Assembly (NCBI GenBank): GCA_002345545.1
Contig: DDVW01000007.1
Location: 62,482 to 126,481, forward strand
DNA length: 64,000 bases
Origin: Stenotrophomonas sp. UBA2302
GTDB lineage: Bacteria > Pseudomonadota > Gammaproteobacteria > Xanthomonadales > Xanthomonadaceae
Direction: 5' to 3'
Below the pieces are notes generated by a model. The model did not search any database. It saw only the letters and a list, made by a program, of their open reading frames with translations, and had not been told where the DNA came from. The position numbers and the translations under genes are program-made. Shown here one piece after another: positions 40,285 through 51,430 of this stretch (positions are counted from its first letter, which is position 1; every line of letters starts with the position of its first letter).

Positions 40285-41049
40285 TCATGCAAAGTTAGCG
40301 TTAAATGACGGCGAACTGGCCAGTTCCGCGGCGGCAACGTCGCCGAAACCCCGCGTCCAGGAGCCGGGCTGGCCGGGTTCATGCGTCAGCCTGCGTACCT
40401 GTTGCAGGAAAGCAGTACGCGGCAGGTGCTCGGCGCCCATCCGCAGCAGGTGCGGGTTCTCCACCTGCGCATCGATCAGCGGCCATCCCCAGCCGGCCAG
40501 CAGCCGCGCCAGTGCCGCCAGCGCCACTTTCGAGCCGCCGCTGCGGGCGCTGAACATGCTTTCGCCGAAGAACATGCGGCCGATTGCCACCCCGTAGATG
40601 CCGCCGACCAGTTCCTCATCGTCATACACCTCGACCGAGTGCGCATAGCCGAGCTGGTGCAGTTCGACATAGGCCCGGTGCATGTCGGCGGTGATCCAGG
40701 TGCCGTCCTGACCCGGCCGGGGCGCCTGTGCACAGGCCTGCATCACTTCGGCGAACGCGGTGTCGGCACGGATGCGCCACGGCGATGCGCGCAGGCTGCG
40801 GCGGAAGCGCGAGGACAGGTGGACACGGTCACTGCGGAACACCATGCGCGGGTCCGGTGACCACCACAGCAGCGGCTGGCCTTCGGAAAACCACGGAAAG
40901 ATGCCGCCGGCATAGGCGTTGAGCAGCCGCACCGGCGACAGGTCACCCCCGACAGCCAGCAGGCCGTCGGGCTCGTGCAGCGCCAGTTCCGCCGGTGGAA
41001 ATGGCGAGTCACTGGCCTCGCCCAGCAGGTAGGGACCGTGCTGGCTCAT
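40285..41049 (-). CDS. aat: Leucyl/phenylalanyl-tRNA-protein transferase
   Basis: A 254-residue transferase that adds Leu or Phe to proteins with N-terminal Lys/Arg, producing ClpS/ClpAP substrates. Family blocks: GLLAVGGDLSPVRLLNAYAGGIFPW, WWSPDPRMV, SVEVYDDEELVGGIYGVAIGRMFFGESMFS. The ATG overlaps the end of the upstream acyltransferase gene by ATGA. Confidence 0.95.
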   Translation of the reverse strand: MSQHGPYLLGEASDSPFPPAELALHEPDGLLAVGGDLSPVRLLNAYAGGIFPWFSEGQPLLWWSPDPRMVFRSDRVHLSSRFRRSLRASPWRIRADTAFAEVMQACAQAPRPGQDGTWITADMHRAYVELHQLGYAHSVEVYDDEELVGGIYGVAIGRMFFGESMFSARSGGSKVALAALARLLAGWGWPLIDAQVENPHLLRMGAEHLPRTAFLQQVRRLTHEPGQPGSWTRGFGDVAAAELASSPSFNANFA

Positions 41050-42188
41050 CCGGCGTTACCGGTGGGCTTGAACGGGGAGTGATGCCGCAATGCGGTGCCA
41101 TAGTGCGCCACGTCGTCATGCTCCCGGGAGCACCAGTCGCGCAGCGCCTGGCGGAACTGCGGATGGGCGACCCAGTGGTGGCTGTGCACCGGCGTCGGCA
41201 GAAAGCCGCGGGCCAGCTTGTGTTCGCCCTGTGCGCCCGGTTCGAAACGCTGCAAGCCTTCGCGCAGGCAGTATTCGATGCCCTGGTAGTAGCAGGTTTC
41301 GAAATGCAGGCCGGGCAGGGGCGCACCGCCCCAATAACGTCCGTACAGCGTATCGCCGCCGCGCAGGCACAGTGCGCCGGCAATGGGTACATCGTTCTGC
41401 ATGGCAAGGAACAGCACCAGCTGCCGTGGCAACTGCGCGGCCAGATGGCGGAGGAAAGGCAGTGTCAGTGCCGGCGCGTTGCCGTATTCGGCGAAGGTCT
41501 GCAGGTAGAAGCCGTGCATCGCCCGCAGTTCGTCATCACTGGCCTCATCGCCATGGCGGACGGCGAAACGGATGCCGGCACGGAAGACCTTGGCGCGTTC
41601 CTGGCGGATGTTCTTGCGACGCTTGCGGTCCATCGCCGCGAGGAAGTCGTCAAAGCCATGCCAGCCGGCCTGCCGCTGCCACTGGAACTGCACGTCGCGG
41701 CGCGCGAGCCAGTCTTCGTCGAACAATGGCGTTTCCGCAGCTGTATGGAAGTTGATATGTGCCGAGGAAAGCTGTCTGGCCGTGACATGCTCGACCACGG
41801 CATGCAGCAACGCGAGCCGGTCCTCGTCGCTGTGCGCCAGCAGCCGCGGACCGGTGACAGGCGAGTAGGGCACGCCCCCCAGCCACTTGGGGAAATAGTC
41901 CATGCCGCTGCGTGCGTAGGCGTTGGCCCATGCATGATCGAAGACGAATTCGCCGTGCGAGTTGTACTTCAGATAGCCCGGTGCCGCCGCCACCAGCGTA
42001 TCGCCGCGCCACAGCGTCAGATGCTGCGGTTGCCAGCCCCAGTCCGGGCGCAGGCAGCCGTGCTGCTCCAGCCCGGCCAGAAAGGCATGGCTGACAAAGG
42101 GATTGCGCCCATCGTGCAGGGCATCCCACTGCGCCGGGCGTATGCCGGCCAGATCCGCAAGTACACGCAGATTCAAGCAGGACGTCAT
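41046..42188 (-). CDS. GNAT/FemAB-like acyltransferase (DUF482/COG3146)
   Basis: A 380-residue protein of the FemAB-like DUF482 family, with a two-domain GNAT arrangement. Recognisable blocks: NPFVSHAFLAGLEQ at the N-terminus, FDDFLAAMDRKRRKNIRQER in the middle, and GRYWGGAPLPGLHFETCYYQGIEYCLREGLQRFEPGAQGEHK. The reaction is unknown; members are thought to transfer an amino-acyl or acyl group. It overlaps aat downstream and the phosphoesterase upstream by 4 bases each, so the three are cotranslated. Confidence 0.85.
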   Translation of the reverse strand: MTSCLNLRVLADLAGIRPAQWDALHDGRNPFVSHAFLAGLEQHGCLRPDWGWQPQHLTLWRGDTLVAAAPGYLKYNSHGEFVFDHAWANAYARSGMDYFPKWLGGVPYSPVTGPRLLAHSDEDRLALLHAVVEHVTARQLSSAHINFHTAAETPLFDEDWLARRDVQFQWQRQAGWHGFDDFLAAMDRKRRKNIRQERAKVFRAGIRFAVRHGDEASDDELRAMHGFYLQTFAEYGNAPALTLPFLRHLAAQLPRQLVLFLAMQNDVPIAGALCLRGGDTLYGRYWGGAPLPGLHFETCYYQGIEYCLREGLQRFEPGAQGEHKLARGFLPTPVHSHHWVAHPQFRQALRDWCSREHDDVAHYGTALRHHSPFKPTGNAG

Positions 42189-43078
42189 GGGCGCAGCTGC
42201 AACACATCGATGGTGGGCGGATTGAACAGCCGCAGCGGCAGCCCGGTCTCGCCAACCCCGCGGGTGGTGAACACGCGCACCGTGCCATGGCCGGTCTGCA
42301 TGACCTGTTCGCCGCGATCAAAGCCGTAGACGCTGGGAATGACCTTGCGATACAGCCAGGGGATGCGGATCTGGCCACCATGGGTGTGTCCGGCCAGCAC
42401 GAGCGTCGCATCGCCGGGGTGCAACTGCATGGCGCTGTCGGGATTGTGGGCGATCAGGATCGTGCGGCCACGATGGGCACCGGGCTGGCGCAGGAAGTCC
42501 GCATCGTCCTTGCCGGCCCAGCGGTCGCCCAGCCCTGCCCAGTGTACGCCACGCGCGTCGGTGATGATGCGGCCTTCGATGAACTGCATGCCGTGGGCGG
42601 CCAAGGCCTTGCGCAGGGGCTTGTCCAGATCCCGGCCAGGCGCTTGCTGGTCATGATTGCCCAGCACCACGTACGTAGGCACACGCAGCTGTTTCAGCGG
42701 GGAAAACAGGTCGTGCAGCTGTTCAGCGCGCGGCTCGTAGGTCAGGTCGCCGGCGATCACCACCGTGTCGACCTCCAGCGTATTGAGTCGCCGGACCAGC
42801 CGCTGCAGGAATCCATCGCCCTTGTAGACCCCGAGGTGGATGTCGCTGACCAGGGCAACCCGCGTGTCCACGCCGGTGCCGCGCAGCTCGATGTGATCCA
42901 CCCGGATCATCTGCGGCTCGATGAAACGGGCCCAGACAAACACCATGCAGGCCAGCAACAGTAATGCCAGTACTGCACGCGGGTAGCCGCGGCGCCAGCG
43001 CCACAGCAGCCAGGCGATGGCCGGGAACACCAGCCAGCTGCCGTGAAACAGCAGCTGCTTGAGCATCACCTTGTCCAT
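42185..43078 (-). CDS. Membrane-anchored metallophosphoesterase (YaeI-like)
   Basis: A 297-residue protein with two N-terminal hydrophobic helices (residues about 10-50), then a phosphoesterase domain: SDIHLG, AGDLTYE, LGNHDQQ, AHNPDS and GHTHGGQIRIP. This matches YaeI/YkuE-type phosphodiesterases acting at the inner membrane. It heads a three-gene set with the acyltransferase and aat, and follows trxB by 27 bases. Confidence 0.87.
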   Translation of the reverse strand: MDKVMLKQLLFHGSWLVFPAIAWLLWRWRRGYPRAVLALLLLACMVFVWARFIEPQMIRVDHIELRGTGVDTRVALVSDIHLGVYKGDGFLQRLVRRLNTLEVDTVVIAGDLTYEPRAEQLHDLFSPLKQLRVPTYVVLGNHDQQAPGRDLDKPLRKALAAHGMQFIEGRIITDARGVHWAGLGDRWAGKDDADFLRQPGAHRGRTILIAHNPDSAMQLHPGDATLVLAGHTHGGQIRIPWLYRKVIPSVYGFDRGEQVMQTGHGTVRVFTTRGVGETGLPLRLFNPPTIDVLQLRP

Positions 43079-43105
43079 GCCGGGCTGTCGTGGATGTAGG
43101 AGGGG

Positions 43106-44359
<1,254 letters not shown>

Positions 44360-46720
44360 GTGGCGAAGCAGGTTCCGGAACGTGGCAAGAATTCCAGCAC
44401 TGGCGCCACTGCGCGCAAGCGGGCGGCCGCGGCGGACAACCCGCGACGGCAGAAACTGTGGCGTGACCTGGCGCTGATCGCAATCGCGCCGGCGCTGCTG
44501 TACCTGCTGGCCAGTCTGTTCACCTATTCCCCCACCGATCCGGGCTGGTCGCAGTCGGGCTCGGTGGTCGCGCCCGTCAACAACATGGGCGGCAAGGTCG
44601 GGGCATGGATCGCCGATGTCGCCCGGCAGCTGTTCGGCTACGTGGCCTACCTGATTCCGTTGATGCTGGCCGCCGTGGCCTGGATCGCGATGTTCGGGCT
44701 GAAGGAGACCGAGAACCAGCGTCAGGATGATCTCGGCCCGGCGCTGCGGCTGGTCGGTATCGTCGGTTTCCTGATCGCCGCCACCGGCTTCCTTTATCTG
44801 CGTATCGGCGGCACCGACGTGGCCAATGCCGGCGGCGGACTAGGCCAGCTGGTGGGCAGGTCGCTGCAGAGCGGCTTCGGGCCGGTGGGCAGCAACCTGT
44901 TCGTGCTGGTACTGCTGCTGACTTCCATCACTCTGGCAACCGGCCTGTCATGGTTCACGGTAATGGAGAAGATCGGCACCTGGGTGCTGGCGCTCGGCCC
45001 GCTGCTCAACAGGAAGAAGGAACAGGCCAGCGAGTGGCAGCAGACCCGGGCCCTGCGCGAGGAGCGCGAAGAGGTGCGCAAGGTCGATGCCGAGGTGCGC
45101 GCCAAGCGCGAACCGGTGAAGATCGAGCCGCGTCCGGCGCCGGTGATCGAGAAGAGCGACCGGGCCAAGCGCGAGACCCAGATTCCGATGTTCCAGGGCG
45201 TCAATGGCGATGGTTCGGACCTGCCGCCGCTGGCCCTGCTGGACGATCCCAAGCCGCAGGCCAAGGGCTATTCCGAGGAAACCCTGGAAACGCTGTCGCG
45301 GCAGATCGAGTTCAAGCTCAAGGATTTCCGCATCGATGCGCAGGTGGTCGGCGCCTATCCGGGCCCGGTGATCACCCGCTTCGAGATCGAACCCGCACCG
45401 GGGGTGAAGGTCAGCCAGATCAGCTCGCTGGACAAGGACATCGCCCGCGGCCTGTCGGTCAAATCGGTGCGCGTGGTCGACGTGATTCCGGGCAAGTCGG
45501 TGATCGGCTTGGAAATCCCCAACGTCAGCCGCGAGATGATTTTCCTGTCCGAGCTGCTGCGCTCCAAGGAATACGACAAGTCGGCCAGCGTGCTGACCCT
45601 GGCGCTGGGCAAGGACATCGCCGGTCGCCCGACCGTGGCCGACCTGGCGCGCATGCCGCACCTGCTGGTGGCCGGTACCACCGGCTCGGGCAAGTCGGTG
45701 GCGGTCAACGCGATGGTGCTGAGCCTGCTGTACAAGGCCAGCCCAAAAGACCTGCGTATGCTGATGATCGACCCGAAGATGCTGGAGCTCAGCGTCTACC
45801 AGGGCATTCCGCACCTGCTGGCGCCGGTGGTCACCGACATGAAGGAGGCCGGCAACGGCCTGCGCTGGTGCGTGGCCGAAATGGAGCGCCGCTACAAGCT
45901 GATGAGCGCGGTGGGCGTGCGCAACCTGGCCGGTTTCAACAAGAAGATCAAGGAAGCCATCGACGCCGGCCAGCCGCTGATGGACCCGCTGTTCAAGCCG
46001 AACCCGGAAATGGGCGAGGCGCCGCGGCCGCTGGAGCCGCTGCCGTTCATCGTCATCTTCATCGACGAATTCGCCGACATGATGATGATCGTCGGCAAGA
46101 AGGTCGAAGAACTGATCGCGCGTCTGGCACAGAAGGCGCGTGCGGCCGGCATCCACCTGATCCTGGCCACGCAGCGGCCGTCGGTGGACGTGATCACCGG
46201 CCTGATCAAGGCCAACATCCCGACCCGCATCGCCTTCCAGGTCAGCTCCAAGATCGACTCGCGCACCATCCTGGACCAGTCCGGCGCCGAGGCGCTGCTG
46301 GGCAACGGCGACATGCTGTACCTGCCGCCGGGCACCGCACTGCCCGATCGCGTCCATGGCGCCTTCGTCTCCGACGAGGAAGTGCACCGCGTGGTCGAGC
46401 ACCTCAAGGCCAGTGGCCCGACCGATTACATTTCCGGCGTGCTGGACGAAGTGCAGATGATGGGCGACGGCACCGTGGTCGGCGCCACCGGCCTGCCCGA
46501 ATCCAGCGCCGCCGGCGATGAATCCGATCCACTGTACGACGAGGCGCTGCGCATCGTCACCGAAACCCGCCGCGCGTCGATCTCCGGCGTGCAGCGTCGC
46601 CTGAAGATCGGCTATAACCGCGCCGCGCGGCTGATCGAGGCGATGGAAGCGGCCGGCGTGGTCAGCCCGCCCGAGCACAATGGCGACCGCACGGTGCTGG
46701 CACCGCCACCGCCGAAATGA
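44360..46720 (+). CDS. ftsK: DNA translocase FtsK
   Basis: A 786-residue septal DNA pump coordinating chromosome dimer resolution and division. Four or so membrane helices lie in residues 35-205 and a short linker follows; this is far shorter than E. coli FtsK (about 1330). The motor has Walker [15 protein letters not shown], Walker [12 protein letters not shown], and [34 protein letters not shown]. The C-terminal gamma winged helix ([21 protein letters not shown]) reads KOPS sites. I prefer GTG 44360 to GTG 44348, because AAGG lies 11 bases before it and the N-terminus then starts MAKQVPERG. Confidence 0.94.
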   Translation: MAKQVPERGKNSSTGATARKRAAAADNPRRQKLWRDLALIAIAPALLYLLASLFTYSPTDPGWSQSGSVVAPVNNMGGKVGAWIADVARQLFGYVAYLIPLMLAAVAWIAMFGLKETENQRQDDLGPALRLVGIVGFLIAATGFLYLRIGGTDVANAGGGLGQLVGRSLQSGFGPVGSNLFVLVLLLTSITLATGLSWFTVMEKIGTWVLALGPLLNRKKEQASEWQQTRALREEREEVRKVDAEVRAKREPVKIEPRPAPVIEKSDRAKRETQIPMFQGVNGDGSDLPPLALLDDPKPQAKGYSEETLETLSRQIEFKLKDFRIDAQVVGAYPGPVITRFEIEPAPGVKVSQISSLDKDIARGLSVKSVRVVDVIPGKSVIGLEIPNVSREMIFLSELLRSKEYDKSASVLTLALGKDIAGRPTVADLARMPHLLVAGTTGSGKSVAVNAMVLSLLYKASPKDLRMLMIDPKMLELSVYQGIPHLLAPVVTDMKEAGNGLRWCVAEMERRYKLMSAVGVRNLAGFNKKIKEAIDAGQPLMDPLFKPNPEMGEAPRPLEPLPFIVIFIDEFADMMMIVGKKVEELIARLAQKARAAGIHLILATQRPSVDVITGLIKANIPTRIAFQVSSKIDSRTILDQSGAEALLGNGDMLYLPPGTALPDRVHGAFVSDEEVHRVVEHLKASGPTDYISGVLDEVQMMGDGTVVGATGLPESSAAGDESDPLYDEALRIVTETRRASISGVQRRLKIGYNRAARLIEAMEAAGVVSPPEHNGDRTVLAPPPPK

Positions 46721-46815
46721 AGCGTGGGGCGGCATTTATCTGTTGATTGCCGCCCATTCAGCACCAACGAGGCAGACTCTGCCCCATTCCAGACATCCTC
46801 CGGATTCCTGCCGCC

Positions 46816-47454
46816 ATGACTGCCTTCCTGCGCCATTCCGTTCTTGCTGTTGCCCTGGCCTGCGCCGGCCTTGCCGCCAATGCCCATGCAGGCGCGCGCG
46901 ATGATCTGAAGTCCTTCACCAGCGGCCTGCGGGGTCTGGATGGGCAGTTCTCGCAGCAGGTGTTCGATACGCGCGGCAAGCTCAAGGAATCCTCCAGCGG
47001 CCGCGTGGCACTGTCGGCCCCGCGCCTGTTCCGTTGGGAATACACACGCCCGCATCCGCAGCTGATCGTCGCCGATGGTGCCAAGGTATGGGTCTATGAG
47101 CCCGACCTGGAGCAGGCCACGGTGCGCGAGCAGGGCAGCGAGGAGCAGAGCAGTCCGTTGACCGCCCTGATCAACCCCGCCTTGCTGGAACAGCAGTACG
47201 ACGTCAGCGAGGAAGCCGCCGCACGCGATGGCATGCAGTGGCTGTCGCTGACCCCCAAGCGCGAGACCGACACCAACTTCCAGTACGCCTCACTGGGCTT
47301 TTCCGCGGGCGGCCTGTCACGCATGGAAGTGGTCGATGCCGTGGGCCAGCGCACCGTCATCGATTTCAGCGGCTGGAAGAAGAATCCGGGTTTCGCCGCA
47401 GGCACCTTCAAGTTCGTGCCCGGCAAGAATGTGGACGTCGTCGGCGACCGCTGA
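46816..47454 (+). CDS. lolA: Outer-membrane lipoprotein carrier LolA
   Basis: A 212-residue periplasmic chaperone carrying lipoproteins from LolCDE to LolB. The signal peptide is cleaved after AHA (about residue 25). Conserved blocks: DGQFSQQVFDTRGKLKESSSG, LFRWEYTRPHPQLIVADGAKVWVYEPDLEQATVR with the conserved Arg, and SRMEVVDAVGQRTVIDF. It lies between ftsK and rarA, the usual gammaproteobacterial order. Confidence 0.95.
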   Translation: MTAFLRHSVLAVALACAGLAANAHAGARDDLKSFTSGLRGLDGQFSQQVFDTRGKLKESSSGRVALSAPRLFRWEYTRPHPQLIVADGAKVWVYEPDLEQATVREQGSEEQSSPLTALINPALLEQQYDVSEEAAARDGMQWLSLTPKRETDTNFQYASLGFSAGGLSRMEVVDAVGQRTVIDFSGWKKNPGFAAGTFKFVPGKNVDVVGDR

Positions 47455-47485
47455 GCATGGACGGCGGCCACGGTAGAATGCCGCC

Positions 47486-48859
47486 GTGGCCAGATCCCGA
47501 AATATCTTTCTTGATGAAGCACCCGCCGACCTGCTGAGCGCGGACCGCGACAGCATGCGTCCGCTTGCCGAACGCATGCGCCCGCGCACGCTGGATGAAA
47601 TGGTCGGACAGAAGCGCCTGCTCGCCCCCAACACCGCCTTGCGGCGTGCAGTCGAGTCCGGCCGCGTGCATTCGATGGTGCTGTGGGGACCACCGGGTTG
47701 CGGCAAGACCACGCTGGCACTGCTGCTGGCGCAATATGCCGATGCCGAATTCCGTGCCATTTCAGCGGTACTGTCCGGCTTGCCGGACGTTCGCCAGGTG
47801 CTGGCCGAGGCTGCCCAGCGCTTTACCGAAGGCCGGCGCACGGTGCTGTTCGTCGATGAGGTGCACCGCTTCAACAAAGCGCAGCAGGACGCGTTCCTGC
47901 CGCATATCGAGCGCGGCACGATCATCTTTGTCGGCGCCACCACTGAAAACCCCTCGTTCGAGCTGAATTCGGCGCTGTTGTCACGCTGCCGCGTGCATGT
48001 TCTCGAATCGGTCTCGCCAGAAGACGTCGTGGAAGCATTGCAGCGGGCGCTGGACGATGATGAGCGCGGGCTTGGCGGGCAGGGCATCCAGGTGTCGCCG
48101 GAGTCGTTGCTGGAAATCGCCCGCGCCGCCGATGGCGACGTGCGCCGCGCCCTGACCTTGCTGGAAATCGCCGCCGAGTTGGCCGAAGGCGAGGGTGGAC
48201 AGATCACCCCGGAAACCCTGCTGCAGGTGCTGGCCGATCGTACCCGCCGCTTCGACAAGAATGGGGAGCAGTTCTACGACCAGATTTCGGCCCTGCACAA
48301 GTCGGTGCGCAGCTCCAATCCGGACGGTGCGATCTACTGGCTGGCGCGGATGCTCGACGGCGGCTGCGATCCGTCCTACCTGCTGCGGCGGCTGACCATC
48401 ATGGCGGTGGAGGATATCGGCCTGGCCGATCCCCGCGCCCTGGAGATGGCGATCAACGTCTGGACCGCCTATGACCGCATCGGCGCGCCGGAAGGGGATA
48501 TCGCGCTGTCGAATCTGGTCGTCTATCTGGCCAGCACGGCCAAGTCGAACGCCGCCTATTCGGCACTGAATGCCGCACGCGCCGATGTCCGCGAGCTCGG
48601 CACCTTGCCGGTGCCGATGCACCTGCGCAATGCGCCGACCCGCTTGATGAAAACGCTGGGCTACGGGCAGGGCTACCAGTACGACCACGACGTCGAAGGC
48701 GGCATCGCACTGGAGCAGACCGCATTTCCCGATGAAATGGGCGAACGCGTGTACTACCAGCCGGTCGAACGCGGCCTTGAAATCAAACTCAAGGAGAAGC
48801 TGGACCGGCTGCGGAGCGCGCGTGAACAGGCCCGCGCGCAGCGTGGCTCCGGCAGCTGA
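47486..48859 (+). CDS. rarA: Replication-associated recombination protein RarA (MgsA)
   Basis: A 457-residue AAA+ ATPase acting at stalled forks. Walker A GPPGCGKT is at 68-75, the sensor region ATTENPSFELNSALLSRC follows, and the C-terminal MgsA domain contains HKSVRSSNPDGAIYWLARMLDGG and PEGDIALSNLVVYLA. GTG start 31 bases after lolA. Confidence 0.95.
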   Translation: MARSRNIFLDEAPADLLSADRDSMRPLAERMRPRTLDEMVGQKRLLAPNTALRRAVESGRVHSMVLWGPPGCGKTTLALLLAQYADAEFRAISAVLSGLPDVRQVLAEAAQRFTEGRRTVLFVDEVHRFNKAQQDAFLPHIERGTIIFVGATTENPSFELNSALLSRCRVHVLESVSPEDVVEALQRALDDDERGLGGQGIQVSPESLLEIARAADGDVRRALTLLEIAAELAEGEGGQITPETLLQVLADRTRRFDKNGEQFYDQISALHKSVRSSNPDGAIYWLARMLDGGCDPSYLLRRLTIMAVEDIGLADPRALEMAINVWTAYDRIGAPEGDIALSNLVVYLASTAKSNAAYSALNAARADVRELGTLPVPMHLRNAPTRLMKTLGYGQGYQYDHDVEGGIALEQTAFPDEMGERVYYQPVERGLEIKLKEKLDRLRSAREQARAQRGSGS

Positions 48860-48895
48860 TGCGATACCACGGCCATCCGGTTGGAGATTGAGTGC

Positions 48896-49279
48896 ATGTG
48901 GCTTTCCTTTCTGGCGATCGGTGTCGGTGCAGCGCTGGGCGCCTGGTTGCGCTTCGGCCTGAGCCTGTGGCTGAACCCGATGGGTGGTTCTGTCCCGCTG
49001 GGCACACTGGCCGCCAACCTGCTGGGCGGATATGCGGTCGGCCTGTCACTGGCCTGGCTGGCGACGCGGCCGGACCTGGCTCCGGAATGGCGGCTTTTCA
49101 TCATCACCGGACTGCTGGGCGGACTGACCACCTTTTCGACCTTCTCCGCCGAAGTGGTGGAACTGCTGCATCGCCAGCATTTCATCTGGGCACTTTCCAC
49201 CACCGGACTGAACCTGTTCGGCTCACTGGCGATGACCGCGCTGGGGTGGTGGACCTGGCATCTCCTCCGGGTTTCCTGA
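48896..49279 (+). CDS. crcB: Fluoride ion channel CrcB/Fluc
   Basis: A 127-residue four-helix membrane protein that exports fluoride as a dual-topology dimer. Signature: LGTLAANLLGGYAVGL, then TGLLGGLTTFSTFSAEVVELL, where the Phe/Thr residues line the pore. The start is the ATG at 48896 with GGAG 9 bases upstream. No fluoride riboswitch is visible in the short gap before it. Confidence 0.94.
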   Translation: MWLSFLAIGVGAALGAWLRFGLSLWLNPMGGSVPLGTLAANLLGGYAVGLSLAWLATRPDLAPEWRLFIITGLLGGLTTFSTFSAEVVELLHRQHFIWALSTTGLNLFGSLAMTALGWWTWHLLRVS

Positions 49280-49358
49280 TGCTTGCCGATGCCGCATCAT
49301 TTGTGACCCCCGCACCGACACACAACAGGATGGACATGCAGCAGAAGCGAGCGCAGGA

Positions 49359-50426
49359 ATGAGCAATCCTGTTGGCGGGAACATCCGGTCAAGCGGCAAT
49401 GAACCATCCGCGCCATCCAGAGGCACGGCGGTTCTTGGCGCCGACGTCGGCGGAACCTATGCCCGTCTGGGCTGGACGCGGGTCGAGCCGGGACAGCCGA
49501 TCCGGATCCATGGATTGCGCAAATACGCCTGTGCCGACTATCCGGACCTGGCCGCGATCCTGCGCGACTACAGCCGCTGGCTGCAGCACGAGCAGGGCCC
49601 TGTGATACGGCATGCCGTGGTCGCCATTGCCGGTGTGCTCGATGGCGACGCGCTACTGAACTCCAACCTGGCCTGGCCGGTGTCGCTGTCGGCCACCCGT
49701 CGTGATGCCGCGCTGGAGCACTTGCAGCTGATCAACGATTTTGTCGCTGTCGCGCAGGCTTTGCCCCATGCCGATGCCAGTGCGCGTCATATTCTTCATG
49801 GTGAAACCGGAAGCACACCGTATTCGCCTGCGGTAGTGCTGGGCCCCGGCACCGGGCTGGGGGTTGCCCTGCGTCTGGCTGATGGCGTGATGCCCAGCGA
49901 AGCCGGGCATGCCGCGCTTTCCGCTGGCACACCGGCGGAACAGGAAGTGCTGCGACTGCTTTCCCGCGGGAACGCGCACATCGACAACGAGGAAATCCTT
50001 TCCGGACCGGGGCTGGTGACACTCAGCAACTGCCTGTGCGAATTGCGCGGCCAGCCGCGCCGCTGGCAGACACCGGCGCAGGTGATCCAGTCGGCCCAGT
50101 CCGGAAACGACACGCTGGCAGCCGAAGCCGTCAGCATGTTCTGCGCCTGGCTCGGCAGCCTGGCCGGCGATCTGGCACTGACCTTCGGCGCGCGCTCGGT
50201 GTTCCTCACCGGGGGGATCGCCGGGCACCTGGCCCGTGAACTGGAGAGTGGCAACTTCCAGCAGCGCTTTCTGGCCAAGGGCGTCCTCGCACCGGCACTG
50301 CAGAAAGTACCCGTGTGGCGTATCGACCACGGCCAGCTCGGTGTCCTCGGCGCCCTGGCATCCTATGCCGGAGATACGCTCCCGCCAGCGTCGGGCGACA
50401 GCCAGACAGGAGCCTTGATGCCATGA
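49359..50426 (+). CDS. Second glucokinase-family sugar kinase
   Basis: A 355-residue Glk-family kinase. The phosphate loop is GADVGGTYARLGW (Asn of the usual GGTN replaced by Tyr); LINDFVAVAQAL, GPGTGLGVAL, SEAGHAALSAG and LSGPGLVTLSN follow. It differs clearly from the operon copy at 18101. Its stop overlaps the glycosylasparaginase start, so the true substrate may be a sugar released from glycans, such as GlcNAc, rather than glucose. The first 25 residues are a low-complexity extension. Confidence 0.85.
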   Translation: MSNPVGGNIRSSGNEPSAPSRGTAVLGADVGGTYARLGWTRVEPGQPIRIHGLRKYACADYPDLAAILRDYSRWLQHEQGPVIRHAVVAIAGVLDGDALLNSNLAWPVSLSATRRDAALEHLQLINDFVAVAQALPHADASARHILHGETGSTPYSPAVVLGPGTGLGVALRLADGVMPSEAGHAALSAGTPAEQEVLRLLSRGNAHIDNEEILSGPGLVTLSNCLCELRGQPRRWQTPAQVIQSAQSGNDTLAAEAVSMFCAWLGSLAGDLALTFGARSVFLTGGIAGHLARELESGNFQQRFLAKGVLAPALQKVPVWRIDHGQLGVLGALASYAGDTLPPASGDSQTGALMP

Positions 50427-51430
50427 GTACCCGTCGACAGTTCCTGCAGGCCTCCACATTGCTGGGAGCGCTGGGCAGCACCGCGCCCGGCCTGCTGGCC
50501 TCGCCACGGAACGGGCAGGGGGCGCGCGTGGTTTCCACCTGGGATTTCGGTGTCGGTGCCAACCAGGCGGCCTGGAATGTATTGGCCGGCGGCGGCAGCG
50601 CGCTGGATGCGGTGGAGGCCGGCGCCCGCTGGGCCGAAAGCGATCTGTGCAATTCCACCGTGGGCCATTGTGGCTACCCGGATCGCGATGGCGTGCTCAG
50701 CCTGGATGCCAGCATCATGGCCGGTGACGGCCGCTGTGGCTCGGTGGCGGCCATCGTCGACATCCTGCACCCGATCTCGGTGGCCCGTGCGGTGATGGAA
50801 AAGACCCCACATGTGATGCTGGTAGGCGAGGGCGCCCAGCAGTTTGCCGTGCAGCAGGGGCATGAACGCCGCAACCTGTTGACGCAGGAAGCAGAGCAAG
50901 CCTGGCGCCAGTGGTTGAAGACCGAGCACTATGCGCCGCAGATCAACGCCGAGCGCCGCGGCATTCCCGGCGACAAGGACAACCACGACACACTGGGCAT
51001 GATTGCCATCGACGCCAAGGGCGAGATGGCCGGTGCCTGCACCACCAGTGGCATGGCCTTCAAGATGCATGGGCGGGTCGGCGACAGCCCGATCATCGGC
51101 GCCGGCCTGTACGTGGACAACGAAGTCGGCGCGGCCACCGCCTCGGGCATGGGCGAAGAGATGATCCGCAATGCAGCCTCATTCCTGGTGGTGGAATTGA
51201 TGCGCCAGGGACACTCGCCGACCGAGGCCTGCCAGGAAGCCATCCAGCGGGTCGTCCGCAAGCGCCCGGAGGCCAGCCGCACGCTGCAGGTCTGCTTCCT
51301 GGCAATGAACCGCAACGGCGAGGTCGGCGCCTATGCACTGCATCGCGGTTTTGTTTACGCCGTGTGCGACAGCCGCAAACAGGATGCGTTGCTGGATTCG
51401 GCTTCGGTATATGCCAGCACGCAGACATGA
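50423..51430 (+). CDS. N4-(beta-N-acetylglucosaminyl)-L-asparaginase (glycosylasparaginase), Tat-exported
   Basis: A 335-residue Ntn-hydrolase that cuts the GlcNAc-Asn link left after N-glycan degradation. The N-terminus STRRQFLQAS with a hydrophobic stretch ending LLAS is a twin-arginine signal, so it acts in the periplasm. The autocleavage site and nucleophile is Thr190 in NHDTLGMIA; the substrate loops GRVGDSPIIGAG and TASGMGEEMIR are present. ATGA overlaps on both sides with the kinase and cutC give a tight three-gene operon. Confidence 0.92.
   Translation: MSTRRQFLQASTLLGALGSTAPGLLASPRNGQGARVVSTWDFGVGANQAAWNVLAGGGSALDAVEAGARWAESDLCNSTVGHCGYPDRDGVLSLDASIMAGDGRCGSVAAIVDILHPISVARAVMEKTPHVMLVGEGAQQFAVQQGHERRNLLTQEAEQAWRQWLKTEHYAPQINAERRGIPGDKDNHDTLGMIAIDAKGEMAGACTTSGMAFKMHGRVGDSPIIGAGLYVDNEVGAATASGMGEEMIRNAASFLVVELMRQGHSPTEACQEAIQRVVRKRPEASRTLQVCFLAMNRNGEVGAYALHRGFVYAVCDSRKQDALLDSASVYASTQT

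Noticed and set aside
50315-50422. Longer N-terminus for the glycosylasparaginase
   Set aside because: It would overlap the kinase in another frame and bury the twin-arginine signal; the ATGA start is better.
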